In this document: in pieces, positions 1 through 5,240 of the stretch | How the letters are laid out: each line of letters begins with the position of its first letter | Numbering within the stretch: position 1 is the first letter of the stretch | Source: Candidatus Bipolaricaulota bacterium | GTDB taxonomy: Bacteria; Bipolaricaulota; Bipolaricaulia; UBA7950; UBA9294 | Assembly: GCA_021163015.1 (NCBI GenBank) | Contig: JAGGXO010000002.1 | Coordinates: 1-7,038, forward strand | Direction: 5' to 3' | Length of the DNA: 7,038 bases | The notes under the pieces: model-generated | Seen by the model: only the letters and a program-made list of their open reading frames with translations | Told to the model about the DNA's origin: nothing | The model's database searches: none | Position numbers and translations under genes: made by a program

Positions 1-158
1 GTAGCTTCTTCCACATCTCCACTTCCGATCAAGTTCTCGCCAGTGGCCCTCGCGGGTCGTATCTGTTGACCGTCGACTACAGAGTAAAGGTCGACGAACA
101 CACGTACAAAGCCGGAGACTATGGCCTGACCCTCGTGTACACGATCACCGGCAAGTAA
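1..158 (+). CDS. 3' end of a gene for a probable exported beta-sandwich protein (partial)
   Basis: The frame that begins at base 3 is open from the left edge to a TAA at 156-158 and encodes the last 51 residues of a protein whose start lies outside the window. The segment alternates hydrophobic and polar residues (SYLLTVDYRVKV, then YKAGDYGLTLVYTITGK), as in the last strands of an immunoglobulin-like or jelly-roll domain. Endings of the form 'aGdYxxtlxYTiTg' are common in small secreted or surface structural proteins of bacteria, so export is inferred from resemblance only. No catalytic motif or membrane anchor is visible in this remnant. A family cannot be named. The next gene on this strand is more than 1.2 kb away, so this gene probably ends its transcription unit. 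Confidence 0.7.
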   Translation, partial: SFFHISTSDQVLASGPRGSYLLTVDYRVKVDEHTYKAGDYGLTLVYTITGK

Positions 159-395
159 TAGTTCTCCATCTCCCAAGAGCGCAGCAGCTAGTTCACAGCT
201 CTCTTAGGTTGATAACGGGCGAGACTCTCAAAGCGCAGAATTCCTGAACCAGGAAGAACACAAAGCAGCAACCGGCAAAGCTCGCGATTCCATTCTTGGT
301 GCTCTTCGTGGTGAACTACTCCTTCCATAATTCACGTCCAATGGTAGTTGGAGGCACTGCCTGTTAGAAATAACAATGACACTGATGGCTGAAAC

Positions 396-773
396 TCACT
401 TAACAAGCTCGACCAAGTCAGAAATCCTCTCTATCAAACTGGGTCCTATCCCACTTATGTTGTCAAGCTCATCAAGTGCCTTGAAAGGACCATGGCTCTT
501 GCGATACTCCACTATCCTCCGTGCTAGCGCGTCTCCGATTCCGGGCAATTCTTTCAATTCATCGATCCCTGCTGTATTCAAATCAACCTTCGGCGGCGAG
601 TCGAGGAACATCGGGAGCAGCACCTTGACGCCGGACAACTCGATCGGTGCGATCGTGATTTTCGAACGGTGAGCAAACGACGGTATGAGCAAGGCTAAAC
701 CACTGGCAATGATTCCAATCGCTACCAGAATGATCAGTCCGCGCTCCTGCGCCAGCGAAAACCGCACCCTCAT
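396..773 (-). CDS. comEA: ComEA-like helix-hairpin-helix DNA-binding membrane protein
   Basis: The 125-residue protein has a short basic N-terminus, one membrane segment at about residues 12-31, a linker, and a C-terminal ComEA-type double helix-hairpin-helix domain at about 63-125. The domain opens with VDLNTAGIDELKELPGIG (63-80), and the second hairpin is ISGIG (106-110). In the family this module binds double-stranded DNA without sequence specificity and, in competent bacteria, receives DNA at the outer face of the membrane for uptake through ComEC. The SLBB domain found in many Gram-positive ComEA proteins is absent, so this is the short form. The ATG overlaps the stop of the upstream gene (ATGA), and a GGGAG site lies 8 bases before it, so translation is probably coupled. 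No comEC is in the window, and a role in transformation is inferred from family only. Confidence 0.88.
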   Translation of the reverse strand: MRVRFSLAQERGLIILVAIGIIASGLALLIPSFAHRSKITIAPIELSGVKVLLPMFLDSPPKVDLNTAGIDELKELPGIGDALARRIVEYRKSHGPFKALDELDNISGIGPSLIERISDLVELVK

Positions 774-1285
774 GCGAGGATCTCCCGCAGGCGACTGATC
801 CCCTCCTGTTCACGCGCAATGCGCATCAACTCGGGGAGCCGTTCGTAGCGCCGCCAGCCAAACTTGTCCGAGTAGGCTTGCACGAACAGTTTCAGCAGCC
901 GTTCCCGTAGAGGCTTGTCGTTTCGCAACACCTCGGACTTCTGTTCGACCAGGCGCTCCACTTCCGGAATATACAGATCGTAGCGCGTCGATTCCGCCAA
1001 GAGCGAGATCGCTTGTTCGTTATCCTCGCCAAGCAGGGAAATCCCTTGTTCGAACAGCTTCCGTCGCTTCAGCTCATTTTGCGCTGCGTTGCGCATCTCA
1101 CGCTGTTGCTCCTTGTGAAAGGGGAGTTCCTTCCTCGTGAAGGAGACAACCGTGAAGTGGCAGTCCTCAGGACAGGAAGCGAAAGAGTTTTCGCTGTGGG
1201 AAATCTTCCCGTGCAGCGCCAGGCACTCCGGGCAGGACCGGTAATTCACGTTCGCGTAGAACTGATAGTACTTCTTTCGTAACAT
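770..1285 (-). CDS. Small Cys-motif protein resembling the MuF/phage-head C-terminal motif, fused to a helical tail; function unknown
   Basis: The 171-residue protein is not one I can name. Near the N-terminus it has SCPECLALHGK (17-27) followed by C38-x3-C42, giving C-x2-C-x16-C-x3-C, a plausible zinc site. The first half resembles the 'TCPxCxxLDGK' signature of the C-terminal region of phage Mu gpF/SPP1 gp7-type minor head proteins, where a second Cys pair follows; this is motif likeness only. Residues 50-171 look fully helical and highly charged, without a signal peptide or membrane segment, so the protein is probably cytoplasmic. I chose the ATG at 1285. The frame stays open upstream to 1603, but those residues lack domain character and lie antisense to the GDT1-like gene. 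No good Shine-Dalgarno sits just before this ATG; a GGGGTGAT lies 18 bases upstream. An in-frame CTG 9 bases from that site is a possible alternative start. The stop overlaps the comEA start, so the two are one unit. Confidence 0.65.
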   Translation of the reverse strand: MLRKKYYQFYANVNYRSCPECLALHGKISHSENSFASCPEDCHFTVVSFTRKELPFHKEQQREMRNAAQNELKRRKLFEQGISLLGEDNEQAISLLAESTRYDLYIPEVERLVEQKSEVLRNDKPLRERLLKLFVQAYSDKFGWRRYERLPELMRIAREQEGISRLREILA

Positions 1286-1292
1286 AGTATGC

Positions 1293-1321
1293 AGTGTATG
1301 GCCATCACCCCGGATAGGCAA
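1293..1321 (-). promoter_or_regulatory. Possible sigma-70-type promoter for the MuF-like protein/comEA pair
   Basis: On the minus strand a TTGCCT (1321 to 1316) and a TACACT (1298 to 1293) are separated by exactly 17 bases. Each matches the consensus at four of six positions. The predicted start of transcription, about 7 bases after the -10, falls at about 1286, next to the ATG at 1285, so the mRNA would be nearly leaderless. That would fit the lack of a Shine-Dalgarno site at that start. The match is modest and could be chance. Confidence 0.3.
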
Positions 1322-1337
1322 ACACGCCGCGCGTTGA

Positions 1338-1366
1338 TTGCCTGACCGAAATACTGGCACTACAAT
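1338..1366 (+). promoter_or_regulatory. Probable sigma-70-type promoter for the GDT1-like gene
   Basis: A TTGCCT (1338-1343) and a TACAAT (1361-1366, five of six consensus bases) are separated by 17 bases. Transcription would begin near 1373, giving a leader of about 16 bases that carries the Shine-Dalgarno site. The location in a short divergent intergenic region supports the call. Confidence 0.5.
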
Positions 1367-1377
1367 AAGAATTCTGC

Positions 1378-1382
1378 GGAGG
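1378..1382 (+). promoter_or_regulatory. Shine-Dalgarno site that fixes the GDT1-like start
   Basis: GGAGG lies 6 bases before the ATG at 1389. This supports that start over the upstream in-frame TTG at 1338, which lies in the proposed -35 element. Confidence 0.75.
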
Positions 1383-1388
1383 CCCAAT

Positions 1389-1664
1389 ATGCTACAGATA
1401 GTCCTGTCAACGTTCGCCCTCGTGTTCATGGCTGAGCTTGGTGATAAGACCCAACTTGCCGTCTTCCTCCTTGCCTCGCAAACCCACTCCCAGTGGGCGA
1501 TCTTCATCGGAGCTGGAAGCGCTCTTCTCCTGTCGACCGCCCTTGCCGTACTGCTCGGTACTATGGTCGCTCGCTTCATCCCACCGCACGCGACCCACTT
1601 CATACACTACGCAGCTGGTGCGCTCTTCATCCTGATCGGAGTGTGGACGATCTGGAAGGGATAG
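1389..1664 (+). CDS. Single-repeat GDT1/TMEM165 (UPF0016) family cation transporter subunit
   Basis: The protein has 91 residues, three hydrophobic segments (about 1-15, 36-60 and 70-88) and one copy of the family signature E-x-G-D-[KR]-[TS], here ELGDKT at residues 16-21. Full-length members (TMEM165, yeast Gdt1, bacterial MneA/Mnx) are about 200 residues with two inverted copies of this unit and move Mn2+ or Ca2+ across membranes. The acidic residues of the two motifs together form the ion site. Here only one half is encoded, so function would need a homodimer or a second half-size gene elsewhere. The gene has its own promoter and ends 6 bases from the 3' end of surE on the other strand. 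Identification of the family is firm; the transported ion is unknown. Confidence 0.88.
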   Translation: MLQIVLSTFALVFMAELGDKTQLAVFLLASQTHSQWAIFIGAGSALLLSTALAVLLGTMVARFIPPHATHFIHYAAGALFILIGVWTIWKG

Positions 1665-1670
1665 TCTCGA

Positions 1671-2480
1671 TTAAGCAAACCAGGTCTTCTCTTCCCATTT
1701 GCGTAGCTTCTCGACAAGTGGTTCATATGTCATGTCGAGGTGAATTGGCGTAATCGAGATGTAGCCGTTAGTGATCGCCCAGATATCAGTTCCTTCCTCT
1801 TCTGGTGGAACCTGCGTGCGCGGCTCGCCTGTGATCCAATAGTAGCTGCGTCCTCGTGGATCCTTTCCCTGCACAAGGTAGTTCTTGTAGACCAGACCAC
1901 CCAGTCGTGTCACCTTCACCTCCGTGGGCCTTCCACTGTGTATACGGGGGACGTTGACGTTCAACAACACTCCAGGAGGAAGCGGGCTCTCCTCAAGGAT
2001 CACCGCCGCCAGGCGAGCCGCAAAGCTCGCCGCCTTTGAGTAGTCGGGTATCTCCAATTCGTCAGCATCCGTATCGAGCGACACGGCAATCGACGGGATT
2101 CCTGTTCGCGCGCCCTGCATCGCTGCAGCAACCGTGCCGGAATATGTGACATCTTCCCCCATATTCAGGCCCGCGTTTATCCCAGATACAACAAGATCCG
2201 GTTTATCCTTCAGCAGGCCGAGAACGGCAAGTGAGACACAATCTGATGGCGTACCACTGGTCATGTGTCCCACACTTCCATTGAGCAGGCGTACTGTATC
2301 GACGCGCAACGGCTTGTGAAATGTCATCGTACGGCTTGCAGCAGACCAGTTTCGATCCGGCGCAAATACCTCAACAAACGCAACCCGATCCAGCTCTTCC
2401 TTGAGCGCCATGATCCCGCGTGCGTTTACCCCATCATCGTTCGTTACGAGAATTGTCTTCTTCTTTGCTGTCTGACTCAC
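1671..2480 (-). CDS. surE: 5'/3'-nucleotidase SurE
   Basis: The 269-residue protein matches SurE along its whole length. It shows the N-terminal ILVTNDDG (10-17) with metal-binding D15 and D16, APDRNWSAAS (40-49) with metal ligand S46, SGTPSDCV (75-82), the SGIN motif (99-102) with metal ligand N102, and YSGTVAAAMQG (113-123). SurE is a cytosolic metal-dependent phosphatase that removes phosphate from nucleoside monophosphates and is linked to stationary-phase survival in several bacteria. The start is a GTG inside the last 47 bases of rsmD, in another frame, and AGGAGG lies 4 bases before it. The first residues lead straight into the catalytic strand, which supports this start. It is probably co-transcribed with, and translationally dependent on, rsmD. 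All the metal-site residues I checked are present. Confidence 0.95.
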   Translation of the reverse strand: MSQTAKKKTILVTNDDGVNARGIMALKEELDRVAFVEVFAPDRNWSAASRTMTFHKPLRVDTVRLLNGSVGHMTSGTPSDCVSLAVLGLLKDKPDLVVSGINAGLNMGEDVTYSGTVAAAMQGARTGIPSIAVSLDTDADELEIPDYSKAASFAARLAAVILEESPLPPGVLLNVNVPRIHSGRPTEVKVTRLGGLVYKNYLVQGKDPRGRSYYWITGEPRTQVPPEEEGTDIWAITNGYISITPIHLDMTYEPLVEKLRKWEEKTWFA

Positions 2481-3078
2481 TCTTCCTCCTCATTGCCTTC
2501 CTTCTCATCCTGCGCCTGTCTCCGGCCCGCTCAAGAGCATAGAAATCGAGAACGTTGTCTCCATAGATTCGCCTATCAACACGCTCCAACGGTCCGTATC
2601 TCTCGTCAAGGCGAGTCTTGTTCCTCACTTCGCTCACTATGAGCCCATCTGCTGTCAGGATCGGATGTTCAACCATTATTCGAAGCGCTGAGTCAGCCAG
2701 TCCCTTGTCATACGGAGGACCCAAGAAGATCAGCTCGTAACGCCTCCCTCGCCGTTCCAAGTGATCGATTCCCTCTGCATAATCACGTTGCAAGACATTC
2801 CCTTGATCCACAAAGCCAAGCAGATCAAGATTGCGCCGCACGATACCGCACGCACCAGGAGACTTGTCGACAAACGTTACCTCCGCCGCCCCGCGCGAAA
2901 GCGCTTCCAATCCCACGCTCCCCGTTCCGCAGAAAAGGTCCAGGAAGTGAGAGTCGGCCACGAGATCGCCAAGGATATTGAATAACGCCGAGCGCACGAA
3001 GTCGCGCATCGGTCTGATCCCGCTCTCTTCCCACTCCACGAGTCGATGTCCCCGTTTGCTCCCGCTGATAATGCGCAC
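2434..3078 (-). CDS. rsmD: 16S rRNA (guanine-966-N2)-methyltransferase RsmD
   Basis: The 214-residue protein begins MRIISGSKRG and has the RsmD-type RPMRDFVRSALFNIL segment (22-36). It then shows the S-adenosylmethionine motif FLDLFCGTGSVGLEALSRGA (45-64) and an acidic residue after the second strand (D71). RsmD methylates N2 of G966 of 16S rRNA during 30S assembly. The catalytic motif is unusual: where relatives have [D/N]PP[Y/F], this protein reads IFLGPPYDKG (117-126), with glycine at position 120. A C-terminal tail of about 30 highly charged residues (185-214) goes beyond the usual end and covers the surE ribosome-binding site and start. The start is a GTG at 3078, with GGGAG 7 bases upstream. 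It is the first gene of a two-gene leftward unit with surE. Confidence 0.92.
   Translation of the reverse strand: MRIISGSKRGHRLVEWEESGIRPMRDFVRSALFNILGDLVADSHFLDLFCGTGSVGLEALSRGAAEVTFVDKSPGACGIVRRNLDLLGFVDQGNVLQRDYAEGIDHLERRGRRYELIFLGPPYDKGLADSALRIMVEHPILTADGLIVSEVRNKTRLDERYGPLERVDRRIYGDNVLDFYALERAGDRRRMRRKAMRRKSESDSKEEDNSRNER
2485..2490 (-). promoter_or_regulatory. Shine-Dalgarno site of surE, inside rsmD
   Basis: On the minus strand AGGAGG precedes the GTG start of surE by 4 bases. It lies within the coding region for the charged tail of RsmD and supports the 47-base gene overlap. Confidence 0.7.
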
Positions 3079-3090
3079 TCTTGCTCTCCC

Positions 3091-3119
3091 TTGATTTTAA
3101 CACTGGCGCTACCTAAGAT
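3091..3119 (+). promoter_or_regulatory. Possible promoter of the HAD-FAD-peptidase unit
   Basis: TTGATT (3091-3096) and TAAGAT (3114-3119) are 17 bases apart, each with four of six consensus bases. The predicted leader to the ATG at 3157 is about 30 bases. It lies in the short divergent gap between rsmD and the HAD gene, where a promoter is expected. The match is modest. Confidence 0.3.
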
Positions 3120-3156
3120 CTGCCAGTTACCAAAACTACGTTACTGCATAGAGGAT

Positions 3157-3882
3157 ATGCTCATCAACAGAGTCATTCAACCACTGCAAGATCGAGCCTT
3201 GTGCGCCGTCGTCTTTGATCTCGACGGAACCCTCTGCTACTACGCGACAAGCATCGAACAGGCGATGACAGATGCATTGCAGCGCGTTGGGGCTCCACCA
3301 GACCTAATTGGCGATCTTCCGCTCGCCGCGGACCGCTACGCCGATCTGTGGTACGAGCTGCAGGAAGACCATAAGAGCACAACATCTCTGCGCGAGAGGA
3401 TCTGGATCAGCCTCCTTGCAGAGCACGACATCGATGACAAGGCACTGGCGCACAAGCTCTCGGATGTGTACATCGGCCTGCGCACGGCGTCGCTCGTCCT
3501 GTTCGACGGAGTCCTTCCCCTCCTCAGTGATCTCGCTGAGAAATACTCACTTGGCTTGTTGACCAATGGCCCAGGAGATCTACAATGGGAGAAGATCAAG
3601 CTACTGGGAGTGGAATCATACTTCGATGCAATCATCGTCTCTGGAGATATGGGAATTCACAAGCCGGATTCGCGCCTTTTCGGCAGCCTATTACAGCAGC
3701 TAGACGCTCCTGCAAGCAGGGCTGTCTACGTGGGTAATTCATATGAGATGGATATAATCGGGGCAAGCAATGCGGGCATGTTGTCCGTATGGGTAAATCC
3801 GGATCTCGAGGAAGAGCCGCGGGAGAGAACCGCGGATGGCATTATCGCGGAGGTTACCGAACTTCGGGAGATTCTTCTATGA
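3157..3882 (+). CDS. HAD-superfamily hydrolase (probable small-molecule phosphatase)
   Basis: The 241-residue protein carries all four HAD motifs. Motif I is VVFDLDGTL (18-26) with nucleophile D21 and general acid/base D23, motif II is LLTNG with T136, motif III is HKPDSRLF with K169, and motif IV is VGNSYEMDIIGA (192-203) with D199. An insertion of about 80 mostly helical residues after motif I marks a C1-type cap, as in haloacid dehalogenase, YjjG and N-acylneuraminate-9-phosphatase relatives. The reaction is most likely phosphate ester hydrolysis in the cytosol; the substrate cannot be told. The frame is open upstream to 3046, but that part overlaps rsmD and lacks domain character, so I start at the ATG at 3157. 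The AGAGG before it is only about 2 bases away, so the start is moderately sure. The stop overlaps the next start (ATGA). Confidence 0.87.
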   Translation: MLINRVIQPLQDRALCAVVFDLDGTLCYYATSIEQAMTDALQRVGAPPDLIGDLPLAADRYADLWYELQEDHKSTTSLRERIWISLLAEHDIDDKALAHKLSDVYIGLRTASLVLFDGVLPLLSDLAEKYSLGLLTNGPGDLQWEKIKLLGVESYFDAIIVSGDMGIHKPDSRLFGSLLQQLDAPASRAVYVGNSYEMDIIGASNAGMLSVWVNPDLEEEPRERTADGIIAEVTELREILL

Positions 3883-5240
3883 AAAAAGTGGATGTAGCAA
3901 TAATCGGAGCCGGGCCAGCCGGCTTATTCGCGGCCAATGAGCTGATCGGCAGTGGCCTTGATGTTCTGCTCATCGATCGTGGAGTGGAACCAAGTGTTCG
4001 AAAGCACATCTGCTTCGGCGTCGGTGGAGCAGGTGCGTTCTCCGATGGCAAGCTAAATCTGACCTCGAAGATCGGCGGTGATCCAGCAAGCATCGGTCAG
4101 GATGAGGCCGTGATTCAATCTTACATTGATCAAGTCGACCAAACTTTCACCGCTTTCGGCGCGCCGGAGAAGTACTCGGGAGAGGACCAGCAAGCGCTCT
4201 CCGCACTCAAACGGGAGGCCAGTCGCCACGGAATAGAGTTTATTAGCGGCCGTCAACGCCACATGGGAACATCACACGTTCGCGAGATCATTGACCGCTT
4301 CTATCATCACCTGCTCGATCACGGGATCCTCACTTCACTTGAGAACCGCATCGAGCACATCTCCCACAAAGGCAATGGTTTTATCCTGTCGGGAAAGTAA
4401 GAGATCGAGGCGCGCTACGTTCTTGCCGCTCCCGGTCGCGCTGGTGCGTACTGGCTGCGCGAAGAAGCGGGCAAGTTGGGAATCGTCACCGAGTACGGGC
4501 CGATAGACGTCGGCGTGCGCGTCGAGTTCCCCGCCGAGATTTACACACAGATCGAAGAGGTGATGTACGATGCTAAGCTGCGCGTACGCACGCCTTCCTA
4601 CGATGACATGGTGCGCACGTTCTGCACGAACCCGCGGGGGTTCGTGGTGAAGGAGAGCTACGACGATTTTACACTGGTTAATGGACACGCCGAGAATGAC
4701 GAGAAGACGGAGAACACGAACTTCGCCCTGTTGTCCCACATCGAACTGACCGACCCCGTGGAGGACACGACAGAATATGGCCGAGCGATCGCCAAGTTAG
4801 CGACGACGATTGGCGGCGGTCGCCCGATCATCCAGAGGTTGAAGGATATGAAGAGCGGTCACCGCTCGACAGCCGATCGCCTCCGCCGAGCAATGATCTC
4901 CCCTACATTGACCGACGTCACGCCAGGAGATATCTCGATGGCTCTTCCAGATCGTGTCGTGGTGAACCTCGTTGAGGGGCTTGAGCAGCTCAACGCCATC
5001 ATCCCCGGACTCACCTCGGACAACACGTTCATCTACGCACCGGAGATCAAGTTCTACGACACTCGCTACCCGGTGAGTCCAGCGATGGAGACGATAATTC
5101 CTGGCTTCTATGTCGCTGGCGATGCCTCCGGCCACTGTCGAGGAATTGTCTACTCCGCAGTGAGCGGCCTGATCGCCGCTCGCCACATGAGGCAGATTGC
5201 ACAAGGTAGTGCAGTCAAGCTAAAGGAAAAGAGGGCGTGA
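3879..5240 (+). pseudogene. FAD-dependent dehydrogenase of the COG2509 type, interrupted by an in-frame TAA
   Basis: One frame of 454 codons runs from the ATG at 3879 to the TGA at 5240 and is broken only by a TAA at codon 174. The first part (173 residues) has the FAD-binding IIGAGPAG (8-15), an acidic strand end (LLIDRG, 30-35) and the family hallmark FGVGGAGAFSDGKLNL (46-61). After the stop, the same frame continues with ARYVLAAPGRAG (178-189), VRTFCTNPRGFVV (245-257), APEIKFYDTR (387-396) and the second FAD contact FYVAGDASG (410-418). These are conserved blocks of an uncharacterised family of flavoprotein dehydrogenases of about 450-540 residues, related to glutathione-reductase-like folds. 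Their substrate is not known. No other stop or frame change is seen. The gene is either recently broken, read through, or wrongly sequenced at one base. It overlaps both neighbours by 4 bases and is in the middle of a three-gene unit. Confidence 0.85.
4398..4400 (+). other. In-frame TAA interrupting the flavoprotein gene
   Basis: The codons read AAG TAA GAG. TAA ends other genes here (surE, the peptidase gene and the left partial gene), so it is not evidently reassigned. A GAA, CAA or AAA codon would become TAA by one substitution. No start with a good ribosome-binding site follows soon after; the nearest candidate, a TTG at 4476, has none that is convincing. Confidence 0.9.

Noticed and set aside
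241..255. Perfect 6-base stem with 3-base loop as a terminator
   Set aside because: No T-run follows on either strand and the stem is short, so an intrinsic terminator is not supported.
188..328. A 46-codon minus-strand reading frame starting MEGVVHHEEH
   Set aside because: It has no convincing Shine-Dalgarno site, no recognisable domain and is short enough to arise by chance in the convergent spacer.
1338..1388. Upstream TTG start for the GDT1-like gene
   Set aside because: The extra residues are polar and unlike the family, and the GGAGG at 1378 serves the ATG at 1389.
1286..1603. N-terminal extension of the MuF-like protein to a start at 1603
   Set aside because: The extra 106 residues have no domain character and run antisense to the well-supported GDT1-like gene and its promoter.
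3094..3102. Extended -10 (TGTTAAAAT, minus strand) as the rsmD promoter
   Set aside because: Transcription would start about at 3087, inside the GGGAG ribosome-binding site (3086-3090), and no good -35 is present. The rsmD promoter remains unassigned.
3046..3156. Upstream start for the HAD hydrolase
   Set aside because: It would overlap the 5' end of rsmD on the other strand and add residues foreign to the family, whose first strand begins soon after the ATG at 3157.
4476..5240. A separate gene starting at the TTG at 4476
   Set aside because: It is the same frame and same conserved protein as the upstream part; the TTG is an internal Leu codon (position 200) without a convincing ribosome-binding site.
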